Assembly (NCBI RefSeq): GCF_017812015.1
Contig: NZ_JADQTN010000002.1
Location: 310,001 to 374,000 of the forward strand
Direction of reading: 5' to 3'
Length of the DNA stretch: 64,000 bases
Source: Pontixanthobacter sp. CEM42
GTDB lineage: Bacteria; Pseudomonadota; Alphaproteobacteria; Sphingomonadales; Sphingomonadaceae
This document shows, one piece after another, positions 37,251 to 46,051 of this stretch (the first letter of the stretch is position 1; each line of letters opens with the position of its first letter). The position numbers and the translations under genes were made by a program. The notes below the pieces were generated by a model. It saw only the letters and a program-made list of their open reading frames with translations. It did not search any database and was not told the DNA's origin.

Positions 37251-38539
37251 AGCGTCTTTTCAAACTAGCAGCCGCATGTTCGGCATTCGCATTTACAGTC
37301 CCCGCCGCAGCGCAGGATATCGCTATCACCGGCGCTACTGTTGCTACCGGTGATGGAAGCGCCCCGATTGAAAACGCCACAGTTCTGGTCCGTGGCGGCA
37401 AGGTCGTCGCAGCCGGAACAGGCGTGACTGTTCCGGCAGGCATGGAGACCATCGATGGTGCTGGCAAATGGGTCACCCCAGGTATCTTCGCAGCCGTCAC
37501 CGATATCGGTGTGTTCGACGTTAGCGGGGTCAGCAACAGCAATGATGCGGGTGCGAGCAATTCGCGCTTCAGTGCGGCGCTTGATATTAGCCAGGCGATT
37601 AATCCCGCCTCAGAGCATATTTCAGTCAGCCGTGCAGGCGGTGTAACCCGCGCGACCGTGGCCCATGCTCCTGGAGACTCGATCTTTGCCGGGCAAGGCG
37701 CAACGATTGATCTTGGCGTCGATCCCGATCCGATCACGCAGGCGCGGTCATTCCAAATGGTGGTGTTGGGCGAACGCGGGGCGCGTATCGCCGGTGGTGG
37801 ACGCACCGCTTCGAACCTTGAGCTGCGCAACGCGATGGCAGAGGCAAAAGCCTATGTCGCGGGTGATTGGGAAGGTGAGGATGCCTTGCTGACCCGGCCT
37901 GATGTCCAGTCGCTGGTGCCGGTCATTTCAGGCAAGCAGAAGCTCTACGTCCATGCCGAACGGGCATCGGATATCCGCAAAGTCATTGCGTTAAAGCAAG
38001 AGTTCGCCAAGCTGGACTTGGTTCTGCTGGGCGCGAGCGAAGGTTGGCTGGTGGCAAATGCACTTGCTGCATCGGGCATTCCAGTGCTCGCCGATCCGCT
38101 CGATGATCTGCCCTCCAGCTTTGAGCAGCTCGCAGCGACACAAAGCAACATCGGACGGATGACCGAAGCAGGTGTGAAAGTGGCTATCGGCGGCGTTGGC
38201 GCGTTCGAACAGCCACGCAATTTGACCCAATATGCCGGAAATCTCGTCGCGTTACGCAAAGTGCCGCGCGCCAGCGGTTTGACCTGGGGTCAGGCCTTCG
38301 CTTCGATCACTTCCATACCGGCAGAGATCAGCGGATTGGGCGGTAAGGCAGGCATATTACGCGCCGGTGCGATGGGCGACGTTGTGATTTGGGACGGTGA
38401 TCCGCTTGAGCTATCGTCGAATCCGACGCGAGTGTTCATTGATGGCGTTGAGCAGCCACTCAGCAATCATCAGACACGCTTGCGTGATCGGTATCGCGAT
38501 CTGGATGAGAGCAATCTGCCAAAAGCCTATGACTGGTAA
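37247..38539 (+). CDS. Amidohydrolase-like protein lacking metal ligands
   Basis: Same fold as the preceding gene (GGKVVAAGTGVTVPAGMETIDGAGKWVTPGI near residue 45-75 and GDVVIWDGDPLELSSNPTRVFIDG near the end), with an N-terminal signal peptide ending in PAAAQ. The HxH site is replaced: after VTPGI it reads FAAVTDIG instead of IDIHSHLG. The later His and Asp positions read LLGASEGW and AIGGVGA. So it is probably not catalytic and may support its partner, with which it overlaps by four bases. 430 residues. Confidence 0.87.
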   Translation: MKRLFKLAAACSAFAFTVPAAAQDIAITGATVATGDGSAPIENATVLVRGGKVVAAGTGVTVPAGMETIDGAGKWVTPGIFAAVTDIGVFDVSGVSNSNDAGASNSRFSAALDISQAINPASEHISVSRAGGVTRATVAHAPGDSIFAGQGATIDLGVDPDPITQARSFQMVVLGERGARIAGGGRTASNLELRNAMAEAKAYVAGDWEGEDALLTRPDVQSLVPVISGKQKLYVHAERASDIRKVIALKQEFAKLDLVLLGASEGWLVANALAASGIPVLADPLDDLPSSFEQLAATQSNIGRMTEAGVKVAIGGVGAFEQPRNLTQYAGNLVALRKVPRASGLTWGQAFASITSIPAEISGLGGKAGILRAGAMGDVVIWDGDPLELSSNPTRVFIDGVEQPLSNHQTRLRDRYRDLDESNLPKAYDW

Positions 38540-38563
38540 GCCAAGACAATAAGGGTCCACATA

Positions 38564-39067
38564 ATGCACAAGATTTTCACCACGGCGCTAAGCGCTGTGA
38601 TGTTCAGCGCAATACCGGCACAGGCACAAGACGCAGAAACCGAGGACGAGGCCGTTGAGCCCGAACGCGGCGCTGCCTGGCACAATGCGCAGCAGGCTGC
38701 ATTGGCGGAGCGGACTTACAAGGATGGCTGGCGCTGGATTGAGGGCGGCCTGCTGTGGCGCCACGTCAAAGGCAACCGGACCGGCGCGCGCGCCACGGTC
38801 CAAGATACGGTCACACTGCATTATGCAGGAACCTTCATCGATGGAACGACGTTCGACAGTTCCTACGACCGTGGTCAGCCCGCGACATTCCCGCTCGGCA
38901 GACTGATAGAGGCTTGGCAGCTGGCTGTGCCGCAAATGACTGTTGGGGATACTATCGAAATCGCCGCGCCCGCTTCGATTGCCTATGGCACACGCGGCGG
39001 CGGCCCAATCCCCGGAGGTGCGACCCTATTGTTCACCATCGAGTTGCTGGGCATCAAGGGGCGCTAG
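38564..39067 (+). CDS. FKBP-type peptidyl-prolyl isomerase, exported
   Basis: N-terminal signal peptide (MHKIFTTALSAVMFSAIPAQAQ) and a single FKBP domain at about residues 75-167: VTLHYAGTFIDGTTFDSSYDRG, FPLGRLIEAWQLAVPQMTVGD and PASIAYGTRGGGPIPGGATLLFTIELL. Helps proline isomerisation in periplasmic proteins, probably including the exported amidohydrolases encoded just ahead (24 bases gap). 167 residues. Confidence 0.92.
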   Translation: MHKIFTTALSAVMFSAIPAQAQDAETEDEAVEPERGAAWHNAQQAALAERTYKDGWRWIEGGLLWRHVKGNRTGARATVQDTVTLHYAGTFIDGTTFDSSYDRGQPATFPLGRLIEAWQLAVPQMTVGDTIEIAAPASIAYGTRGGGPIPGGATLLFTIELLGIKGR

Positions 39068-39080
39068 CAGCACCACATTC

Positions 39081-39431
39081 TTACTCTGAAACATTCCAAT
39101 CGCGCGGCTTTTCATCGCCACCGAACAGGTGCTCCGCGCTCCAATCGCTGATCGCAGAATATGCAGGCTGCAGCGCATGACCCGCTTCGGTTAGCTGATA
39201 GCACGCGCGCTTCGCGTCAGGCGGATCGCGCAATAGCAGACCCGCTTCAATCATCAGCGCCAACCGCGATGACAAGGTGGCGCGGCTGATAGGCAAGCGG
39301 TTCTTGAACTCTTCGAACTGCGACACGCCCAGAAATGCCTCGCGCAGAATCAACAAGACCCATCTGTCACCCAAGATGCGAGAAGCCCGGCCAATCGGGC
39401 ATGGTGAGCGGGAGGCTTCATAACGCTTCAT
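39081..39431 (-). CDS. HxlR-family transcriptional regulator
   Basis: 116 residues with a winged helix: CPIGRASRILGDRWVLLILREAFLGVSQFEEF at 11-42, ISRATLSSRLALMIEAGLL near 48-66 and the wing YQLTEAG near 77. The N-terminal Cys11 is at the place of the redox-sensing Cys in HxlR/YodB-type regulators, so it may sense quinones or electrophiles. It is divergent from the thioesterase across 75 bases that hold two inverted repeats. Confidence 0.92.
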   Translation of the reverse strand: MKRYEASRSPCPIGRASRILGDRWVLLILREAFLGVSQFEEFKNRLPISRATLSSRLALMIEAGLLLRDPPDAKRACYQLTEAGHALQPAYSAISDWSAEHLFGGDEKPRDWNVSE

Positions 39432-39432
39432 C

Positions 39433-39449
39433 AGTCTGCATTACAGACT
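39433..39449. promoter_or_regulatory. Operator-like dyad 1 (agtctg-N5-cagact)
   Basis: Perfect 6-bp inverted repeat whose first base is two bases upstream of the HxlR start codon. It shares the aagtctg half-site with the second dyad and probably binds the HxlR protein for autorepression. Confidence 0.55.
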
Positions 39450-39475
39450 TGATCCTAGGTCATGCAAGTGCCATT

Positions 39476-39494
39476 AAGTCTGCTTTATAGACTT
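39476..39494. promoter_or_regulatory. Operator-like dyad 2 (aagtct-N7-agactt)
   Basis: Perfect 6-bp inverted repeat 12 bases ahead of the thioesterase start. Its centre is 44 bp from the centre of dyad 1, about four helix turns, so two bound dimers would face the same side of the DNA. Confidence 0.55.
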
Positions 39495-39506
39495 TGGAGT
39501 GTCACC

Positions 39507-39959
39507 ATGACCGCATCGCGTTTCGATTCCCCTGAAGCCTCCATTGCATACATGAGGGAGGTTGCCGTCAAACGCTCGGGCTTTTCCAACTGGCTCGGCG
39601 TCGAACCCATTACGGTTTGGGGCGGCGAGGCAGAATTAGAGCTCGTTCTCCGCGACGAGATGACTCAACATCACGGCTTCGCCCATGGCGCAATCGTAGG
39701 GCTAATGGCCGACAATGCCTGCGCTTGGGCCGCGGCAAGCGCTGTCGGCGATGTGGTCACCGGATCCTACACGATCAATTTTCTTGCGCCCGCTATCGGG
39801 ACAAAGCTCCGCTCGAAGGGGACGGTCATCAAAGCGGGCAAACGGCAGGTCGTCGTGCGCGCAGATGTGTGGGCCGAGGAGGATGACGGCGCATCAAAAC
39901 TTGTCGCAAGCGCGCAGGGTACAATCGTACCGACGGGTCAGGTTGAGCAGAAGCGCTAG
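39507..39959 (+). CDS. PaaI-family hotdog thioesterase
   Basis: Hydrolyses acyl- or aryl-CoA thioesters. HHGFAHGAIVGLMADNACAWAA near residue 58-78 is the PaaI signature (HGG/A helix with the catalytic acid), followed by TGSYTINFLAPAIGTKLRSKG. 150 residues, cytoplasmic. Start chosen at 39507 after ttggag; the longer frame from 39462 would read through dyad 2. Probably repressed by the divergent HxlR regulator, so the substrate may be an electrophilic or aromatic CoA ester. Confidence 0.92.
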   Translation: MTASRFDSPEASIAYMREVAVKRSGFSNWLGVEPITVWGGEAELELVLRDEMTQHHGFAHGAIVGLMADNACAWAAASAVGDVVTGSYTINFLAPAIGTKLRSKGTVIKAGKRQVVVRADVWAEEDDGASKLVASAQGTIVPTGQVEQKR

Positions 39960-40753
39960 GACCCTTTGAAATCAGGCAGGCGCTTCTCCAGCAAAGCGTC
40001 GATTCCCTCCATGTGGTCTTCGGTGTGATGCATTAACGCCTGCGTATTGGCAGCCAGTTCCAGCGCCGTATCATAAGTAATCGACCGCCCTTGGCGCAGC
40101 AGGTTTTTGGTCTGACGCAGAGCATGCGGCGGCATTGCTGCAATCTTGGCCGCAAGCGCTTCAGTTTCATCCATCAAGCTGCCGCTATCTACCACGCGGC
40201 TGACGAGGCCCCATTCGCACGCCTTCGCCGCGTCGATCACATCACCGGTGTAGAATAGCTCTGCCGCACGCGCCTCACCGATCACACGCGGTAATATCCA
40301 AGTGCCGCCATCACCGGGAATGATCCCGAGCTTGAGGAAGGTGACTCCAAATTTAGCTCGATCCGAAGCAATTCGCATATCCGCCAGACACGCCAGATCG
40401 CATCCCAACCCTATAGCCGCGCCATTGACCGCCGCAATCAAAGGCACTTTCAAGCCATACAGCGCTCGCAGGATAAGATGGATATTGGTGCGATAGCCAT
40501 TTGCAATCTCGACCGGATTTCCGCCAAAATTGCCGGAGCGCTCGCGCATGGCCTTTACATCACCGCCTGCCGAGAACGCCTTGCCCGCGCCGGTCAGAAT
40601 AGCGCACCGCACATCCGGATCGGCATTGATGGCATCGCACGCCGCAACGAATTCGTTGCCATCGCCGTCCGCGCCGAGAGCGTTCATCGCATCGGGCCGA
40701 TTGAGCGTCAGAGTCGTCACGTGATTAGCGTTGGAAATCGTCAGAAGAGACAT
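39956..40753 (-). CDS. Enoyl-CoA hydratase/isomerase (crotonase) family
   Basis: Crotonase fold, 265 residues. Oxyanion-hole motifs GKAFSAGGDVKAM near residue 58 and AVNGAAIGLGCDLACLADMRIAS near 108-130, then KFGVTFLKLGIIPGDGGTWILPR near 133-155. By eye the Glu144 position of rat hydratase is Phe here (VTF) while the Glu164 position is kept (ARAAELF) and an Asp sits in PGDGG. The reaction may therefore not be simple hydration. Overlaps the convergent thioesterase stop. Confidence 0.88.
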   Translation of the reverse strand: MSLLTISNANHVTTLTLNRPDAMNALGADGDGNEFVAACDAINADPDVRCAILTGAGKAFSAGGDVKAMRERSGNFGGNPVEIANGYRTNIHLILRALYGLKVPLIAAVNGAAIGLGCDLACLADMRIASDRAKFGVTFLKLGIIPGDGGTWILPRVIGEARAAELFYTGDVIDAAKACEWGLVSRVVDSGSLMDETEALAAKIAAMPPHALRQTKNLLRQGRSITYDTALELAANTQALMHHTEDHMEGIDALLEKRLPDFKGS

Positions 40754-40762
40754 ATCGGTTTC

Positions 40763-41584
40763 CTATTCGGCCGCTACTTGTGATGCAGCGATCCCCGCAT
40801 CCAACTCGGTCAGCCACACATATTGTGCCGATTGCGGTTCGGGATCGAAGATCAGATCATGACCAGCGCCATCGAATATCTGGAATGTCCCAGTGGGTGC
40901 TAGATCCGCCAATGTCTCGCCATGGCTTGGCGGGATCATTGTATCGGCTGAGCCATGCTGGACCAGAACTGGCACTGTGATGTCCCGCAGCTTAGCCGCG
41001 TTATCGAACCGATCGCGCACGAGAATTCGCACTGGCATCCATGGCACAGCCGCGCTCGCAACGTCCGGAACGCTGGTAAAGGGCGAAGCGAGGATGAGCG
41101 CCTTCGGGCGAATTTCGGTTGCCATTTGCGTTGCAGTACCGCTGCCAATCGAGTTCCCGATCAGAATGGTCTGATCCTGCCGGATGCCCTGTGCCTCCAA
41201 GAATGCCAATGCAGCGCGACCATCCTTATAAAACCCGCCCTCGGAAGGCTCGCCTTCATTGCCGCCATAGCCGCGATATTCGACCAGCAGCAGCCCATAC
41301 CCCTTCTGGCCCATGCGCGATGTCGCCGCAGCACTACCCAGCAAAGTGCCGCCATTGCCATGAAAGTAAACCGCCGTTGGCTGCCCCTCTTCAGCAGATC
41401 GATAGAAAGAGCGAAGCGTCAGACCATCGCTGGTCTGCAATGCGATTTCCTCAAACCCCTCTGGCAAAGGAACCACATCCTGAGGCGCAGGATAGATCAT
41501 CCGGCCCTGTTGGAAGTAGAGAAGCGCCGCCACTGCCAGATAGACAATGACCGCAACCGATACCGCACCGATCAGCCAGCGCAT
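40763..41584 (-). CDS. Membrane-anchored alpha/beta hydrolase (BEM46/ABHD13-like)
   Basis: A single N-terminal span (MRWLIGAVSVAVIVYLAVAALLYF) and a hydrolase domain. Triad: Ser in IGNSIGSGTA near residue 142, Asp in HGSADTMIPP near 212 and His in GAGHDLIFD near 240. Oxyanion motif VYFHGNGGTL near 72. 273 residues. Family members are uncharacterised lipid or peptide hydrolases. Nine bases precede the crotonase start, so the pair is likely co-transcribed from the dxs side. Confidence 0.88.
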   Translation of the reverse strand: MRWLIGAVSVAVIVYLAVAALLYFQQGRMIYPAPQDVVPLPEGFEEIALQTSDGLTLRSFYRSAEEGQPTAVYFHGNGGTLLGSAAATSRMGQKGYGLLLVEYRGYGGNEGEPSEGGFYKDGRAALAFLEAQGIRQDQTILIGNSIGSGTATQMATEIRPKALILASPFTSVPDVASAAVPWMPVRILVRDRFDNAAKLRDITVPVLVQHGSADTMIPPSHGETLADLAPTGTFQIFDGAGHDLIFDPEPQSAQYVWLTELDAGIAASQVAAE

Positions 41585-41589
41585 TTAAC

Positions 41590-43515
41590 TTACGCCCGCG
41601 CTTCTTCGATCCCGGCGCTGTTGTGACGTAGCGCTTTCAAAACGGTGTCGACGATATCCGGAGCATTGAGGCCAGCTTGGTCATATTGCTTGCCCGGTGC
41701 GTCCTGATCCTGGAACATATCGGGCAGGCGCATGGTCCGGATTTTCAAGCCTGTATCGGTCAGGCCATTGTCGCTCGCGAAAGTCAGCACATGCGCGCCA
41801 AGCCCGCCAATTGCAGCTTCTTCGATTGTAATCACCGCCTCATGCGTTCGCATCAGCCGTTCGATCAGATCGGTATCGAGCGGCTTGGCAAAGCGAAGGT
41901 CTGCGACCGTCGTGGAGAGACCTTTGGCCTCCAACTCGTCTGCTGCCTTCAGACTTTCGGCCAGACGCGTGCCCAAGGACAGGAGTGCAACCTTATTGCC
42001 CTCACGAACAACTCGTCCCTTGCCGATTTCGAGCTTCTCGAGCTTTTCCGGAATGGGAACGCCGGTGCCCGCGCCGCGCGGATAGCGGAACGCGATCGGG
42101 CCATCATCATACTCCGCAGCTGTGTAGGTCATATGCGCGAGTTCGGCCTCGTCAGCCGCCGCCATAACCACGAAGTTGGGAAGCGTAGAAAGGTAGGTCA
42201 CATCGAACGAGCCAGCGTGGGTTGCGCCATCCGCGCCAACCAGACCGGCACGGTCAATTGCAAAGCGCACCGGCAGATTCTGGATCGCCACGTCATGGAC
42301 AATCTGGTCATATGCGCGCTGCAGGAATGTCGAATATATTGCCGCAAACGGCCGCATGCCCTGCGCGGCCAAGCCAGCGGCAAAGGTCACGCCGTGCTGT
42401 TCGGCTATACCGACATCGAACGCCTTATCGGGATGCGCCTGCGCGAACTTATCAACGCCGGTGCCCGAAGGCATCGCAGCGGTAATTGCGCAGATTTTGG
42501 GATCGGTTTCCGCCAGCTTCGCCAAGGTTTCGCCAAATACATTTTGATAGTTTGGCGGACCGCCGCCCGGGCCTTTATCCTGCTTGCCGCTGACCACATC
42601 GAACTTTGCCACGCCATGATATTTGTCGGCACTGTTCTCGGCAGGTTCGTAGCCCTTGCCTTTGGTCGTTACGACATGGACCAAAATCGGACCCTGCTCG
42701 CTGTCGCGAACATTCTCGAGAACCGGCAGAAGATGGTCGAGATTGTGACCGTCAATCGGACCGACATAGTAGAAGCCGAGCTCTTCAAACAACGTGCCAC
42801 CGGTGACCATACCGCGCGTATGGCTCTCAACCGTACCCAGTGATTTGTGGACCCGCCGCGACAGTTTGGAGGCCATCTTCGAGGCAAGACTGCGAAGACC
42901 GAGATATTCGCTCGAGGAAACCATCCGCGCGAGATAGGCACTCAACCCGCCAACCGGCGGCGCGATCGACATGTCGTTATCGTTAAGGATGACCACCAAC
43001 CGGTTGCCCGCCTGCTCAGCGTTATTCATCGCTTCGTAGGCCATGCCAGCACTCATCGCTCCGTCACCGATTACAGCAATGCCCCGCCCCGGCTTGTCGT
43101 TCAGCTTGTTGGCAACCGCAAAACCAAGCCCAGCCGAGATCGAAGTCGAGCTATGCGCAGCACCAAACGGATCATATTCACTTTCGCTGCGCTTGGTGAA
43201 GCCAGAAAGGCCGCCACCCTGACGCAAAGTGCGAATCCGGTCACGACGTCCCGTCAAAATTTTGTGCGGATAGGCCTGATGGCCAACATCCCAGATCAAC
43301 CGGTCTTCAGGCGTATTGAACACATAGTGGATTGCGACCGTCAATTCGACCACACCCAGACCCGATCCCAAATGTCCTCCCGTCGAACCAACTGCGGAGA
43401 TCATTTCATCTCGCAATTCGTCAGAAAGTTGCCGAAGCTCTTCGGGTTTCAGTTTTCTGAGATCTGTTGGGGTATCGACAGTATCGAGCAGCGGCGTGTC
43501 AGGTCGTGAAGTCAT
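41590..43515 (-). CDS. dxs: 1-deoxy-D-xylulose-5-phosphate synthase
   Basis: First enzyme of the MEP pathway: pyruvate and glyceraldehyde-3-phosphate to DXP, using thiamine diphosphate. ThDP motif [16 protein letters not shown] near residue 148-163 with [15 protein letters not shown] near 178, [21 protein letters not shown] near 45 and the transketolase-type [16 protein letters not shown] near 365. Length 641 is standard. In sphingomonads its flux feeds carotenoids, ubiquinone and hopanoids. No riboswitch seen upstream. Confidence 0.97.
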   Translation of the reverse strand: MTSRPDTPLLDTVDTPTDLRKLKPEELRQLSDELRDEMISAVGSTGGHLGSGLGVVELTVAIHYVFNTPEDRLIWDVGHQAYPHKILTGRRDRIRTLRQGGGLSGFTKRSESEYDPFGAAHSSTSISAGLGFAVANKLNDKPGRGIAVIGDGAMSAGMAYEAMNNAEQAGNRLVVILNDNDMSIAPPVGGLSAYLARMVSSSEYLGLRSLASKMASKLSRRVHKSLGTVESHTRGMVTGGTLFEELGFYYVGPIDGHNLDHLLPVLENVRDSEQGPILVHVVTTKGKGYEPAENSADKYHGVAKFDVVSGKQDKGPGGGPPNYQNVFGETLAKLAETDPKICAITAAMPSGTGVDKFAQAHPDKAFDVGIAEQHGVTFAAGLAAQGMRPFAAIYSTFLQRAYDQIVHDVAIQNLPVRFAIDRAGLVGADGATHAGSFDVTYLSTLPNFVVMAAADEAELAHMTYTAAEYDDGPIAFRYPRGAGTGVPIPEKLEKLEIGKGRVVREGNKVALLSLGTRLAESLKAADELEAKGLSTTVADLRFAKPLDTDLIERLMRTHEAVITIEEAAIGGLGAHVLTFASDNGLTDTGLKIRTMRLPDMFQDQDAPGKQYDQAGLNAPDIVDTVLKALRHNSAGIEEARA

Positions 43516-43591
43516 AACAACGCTCTACACCGCGAAAACAAAACTGTCGATGAACGCTTTATCGATAAAAATGCACAATTCACCGCTGACC

Positions 43592-44524
43592 CTATTTCGA
43601 TGCAAGCACGAACGGGCGGCCCTGTTCGATAATGTGTAGACGGCCGACCAGCCGCTCCAATGCTAGATCCGCTGGGTGTTCCTGCAACATCGCTTGGAGC
43701 GATTCGGCACCCTCGCCCTGTCCTTGCTCGACTTGAGTCATTGCCCGGTCAATTTGCGTAGCATATCCAGCGTGTTCATCTGCAAGCGGTTCATAAAGAT
43801 CAAGCGCGGTTCCCACGCCTGCCAGCACAACCCTGCCCATCGGCCGGTAGGTGATCGCAGGAGCTTGCCGGCGGACATCTTCGCTCACCAGAATCGCAGT
43901 GCCAAGATGCTTGTTGGCCCCCTCCAACCGCGCTGCGGTGTTCATACCGTCGCCTAGCGCAGTATATTGGATCCGTTTCTTCCCGCCAAAATTCCCGACA
44001 ATGACCGACCCATAATGCAGTCCGATGCGCGTTCGACCGAGCTGCTCGCCTTCTAGGGCGAACGCGCGCCTCAGCTTCTCGGCGCAGTCCTGCAGGGCCA
44101 AGGCGCAGGCAACGCTTTGATTGGCATCACTGTCCTGAGCGAGTGGCGCGCCCCAGAATGCAACGATTGAATCGCCGACAAATTTGTCGATGGTTCCGCC
44201 ATATTGGAGAATCACGTCGCACATCTCATCGAGATACCGGTTGAGGATGCGCGCGGTCGTGCGCGGGGATTGATGATGGCTCGCTTGCGTAAACCCCTCA
44301 AGGTCCGTGAACAGCATGAACAGTCCACGCTCCTCGCTATCTAGTGAGAGCTTGTGCGGGTCATCGATAATCTCCTGCGCTACACTCGCCGACAGATATC
44401 TGCCGAGAGCGCCCTGCGCATAGGCACGCTCACGAGAGGTTCGCGCGCCCAACAAATAACCGAACGCCAACAGCATGAAGATGAAACAAAGAAGCCAACC
44501 GATCATAGCAGTCCACTCGGTCAC
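43592..44524 (-). CDS. Membrane-anchored class III adenylate/guanylate cyclase
   Basis: One N-terminal span (about residues 6-26) and a class III cyclase domain at about 70-240. Metal-binding Asp in MLFTDLEGFTQASHH near 72 and Asp in KFVGDSIVAFWGAPL near 118; IGLHYGSVIVGNFGGKKRIQYTALGDGMNTAARLE near 170-205 (written in parts) covers the dimer-wing region. 310 residues, with a C-terminal part of unknown role. No HAMP or sensor domain is obvious. Makes cAMP or cGMP. Confidence 0.9.
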   Translation of the reverse strand: MTEWTAMIGWLLCFIFMLLAFGYLLGARTSRERAYAQGALGRYLSASVAQEIIDDPHKLSLDSEERGLFMLFTDLEGFTQASHHQSPRTTARILNRYLDEMCDVILQYGGTIDKFVGDSIVAFWGAPLAQDSDANQSVACALALQDCAEKLRRAFALEGEQLGRTRIGLHYGSVIVGNFGGKKRIQYTALGDGMNTAARLEGANKHLGTAILVSEDVRRQAPAITYRPMGRVVLAGVGTALDLYEPLADEHAGYATQIDRAMTQVEQGQGEGAESLQAMLQEHPADLALERLVGRLHIIEQGRPFVLASK

Positions 44525-44607
44525 TATGCGTTGACCGAGTGATAAGTGGCAGGCTTAACTTCACAGTAAGTATAATTAGCCTGCCGCGTACCGAGCAGGC
44601 CGAAACG

Positions 44608-45072
44608 CTAGTTGCAGCTGGAGCAAATCCCGCGAATCTCGATGATCGGGCGGCGGGTGTTGAACTTTGCACCATCCGCAACGCCGCGTACTTTGCTGGA
44701 AATATCATCATTATCGATATGCGTTGCTTCGCCGCATTCGTCGCAAACCAGAAAAATGCAATCATGCGTGCAGCCTGGATGACTATTAGCAAGGTATGCG
44801 TTGGAGCTTTCTACTCGCAGCGCCAGATTATTACCGACGAACAGGTCGAGGATCCGATACACACTATTGGGTGCAACCCGCTTGCCACGCTTGGCAGAAA
44901 GGTTGTCAGCAATGTCATAGGCCGAAGCTGGGCGATCATGCCGCGCAAGCTCTTCAAAAACATCAGACCGCATACTGGTCCATTGCTCACCCGAAGCGAC
45001 TAGCGATTCGCGGGCGGCATCAATCAGGTTGTCGCCCGAATGCTCGTGATGGTTATGTGCGTGCTGTGCCAT
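44608..45072 (-). CDS. zur: Fur-family regulator, probably Zur
   Basis: Metal-dependent repressor of 154 residues. Winged helix PASAYDIADNLSAKRGKRVAPNSVYRILDLFVGNNL near residues 50-85 (in part). A His-rich N-terminus (MAQHAHNHHEHSG) and CTHDCIFLVCDECGEATHID near 100 with ICSSC at the end supply the regulatory and structural zinc sites (two CxxC). This layout is closer to Zur than Fur. A start 12 codons upstream (45108) is possible but lacks a better ribosome site. Confidence 0.8.
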   Translation of the reverse strand: MAQHAHNHHEHSGDNLIDAARESLVASGEQWTSMRSDVFEELARHDRPASAYDIADNLSAKRGKRVAPNSVYRILDLFVGNNLALRVESSNAYLANSHPGCTHDCIFLVCDECGEATHIDNDDISSKVRGVADGAKFNTRRPIIEIRGICSSCN

Positions 45073-45125
45073 ACCGCCAATATAGCGATCTATGGCCAGA
45101 GTTTCCACTCTGTGAGCTTACCGGC

Positions 45126-45803
45126 TTAGTTGCGGACGAATTTTGCCCGGTAATGCGACGGGTAAAGCCGCTTCAGGGCAGCCACTTTGGGCTTGTCCCA
45201 CCGGCGGATGTAACCATGCGTAGGGTTCCGGATCATGAAATCCTGATGATATTCTTCGGCCTCGTAGAACTTCTTGTAGCGCTCGACCTTGGTCACAATC
45301 GGGCTCGACCATTTGCCTGACGCTTCCATTTGTTTGAGATAGGCTGAAGCGACTTTACGCTGCTCTGCATTCACAGGAACGAGAGCTGCGCGATATTGGC
45401 TGCCGCGATCAGGGCCTTGACGGTTGTAGAGCGTCGGGTCCGCGACAACCGAGAAGAAAATCCTCAGCAATTCATCATAGCGGACCACTTTGGGATCATA
45501 CACGATGCGAACCGCCTCTGCATGACCGGTAACGCCGGTATTGGTTTGATCATATGTCGCGGTCGCCGCGTTGCCACCGTGATAGCCGGACACCGCGCTC
45601 TTCACGCCTTTGACGTGGCTGAACACACCTTCGACGCCCCAGAAACAACCGCCTGCGAAGACAGCAGTCTTCAGGCCTAGGCCTTCATTGGCGAAACGCT
45701 TTGCAGCAGGCGCTGCGACAACATTTTCCGCAGCAAGAGCCTCACTGGCGCAGCCTGACAGCGCCAAGGCCGCAGCCGCAATTGGAAAAAGAGCGCGCTT
45801 CAC
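45126..45803 (-). CDS. msrA: Methionine-S-sulfoxide reductase A, lipoprotein
   Basis: Reduces methionine-S-sulfoxide in proteins. GTG start; MKRALFPIAAAALALSGCASE is a lipoprotein signal with Cys18, so the enzyme sits in the periplasm or on a membrane. Catalytic Cys in AVFAGGCFWGVEGVF near residue 53; family landmarks GYHGGNAATATYDQTNTGVTGHAEAV near 73-98 (in part) and DRGSQYRAALV near 132. 225 residues. Its GTG overlaps the stop of the small upstream gene as GTGA. Confidence 0.93.
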   Translation of the reverse strand: MKRALFPIAAAALALSGCASEALAAENVVAAPAAKRFANEGLGLKTAVFAGGCFWGVEGVFSHVKGVKSAVSGYHGGNAATATYDQTNTGVTGHAEAVRIVYDPKVVRYDELLRIFFSVVADPTLYNRQGPDRGSQYRAALVPVNAEQRKVASAYLKQMEASGKWSSPIVTKVERYKKFYEAEEYHQDFMIRNPTHGYIRRWDKPKVAALKRLYPSHYRAKFVRN

Positions 45804-45937
45804 GAGAATGTTGCAGCTACCGCTTCGGGAAGCAGCTGATTGCCCAACTCTGGGCTGATCTGAAATGCAACAATGAACGCACCGACCAAGAAGCCGATGG
45901 CGAAATTGCGCGGCATATCTGTTTTAAAAATGCTCAT
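45800..45937 (-). CDS. Small single-span protein ahead of msrA (45 residues)
   Basis: Reading frame that overlaps the msrA start by four bases. The product starts MSIFKTDMPRNFAIGFLVGAFIVAF, with one hydrophobic span at about residues 11-26, and ends GNQLLPEAVAATFS. A start 18 codons upstream (45991) is possible. Coupled translation suggests it is real and works with, or sets the expression of, MsrA. Unrecognised. Confidence 0.6.
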   Translation of the reverse strand: MSIFKTDMPRNFAIGFLVGAFIVAFQISPELGNQLLPEAVAATFS

Positions 45938-46051
45938 GGCGAATATCTTTCTCGAATCTCGAGAGCGCCTTGTAGTCACCAGCTCTTTCAATCCGGTGAA
46001 CGCTCTGTTGTTATAGGGAGATACGTTGGGAACGGCCGAAAGGTTTCAGAA

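Noticed and set aside
41677-42843. 388-codon open frame on the plus strand opposite dxs, followed by a 220-codon frame (42847-43509)
   Set aside because: It is the antisense of a clear dxs gene; the composition of GC-rich codons leaves long open antisense frames. The translation has no family feature and no ribosome site.
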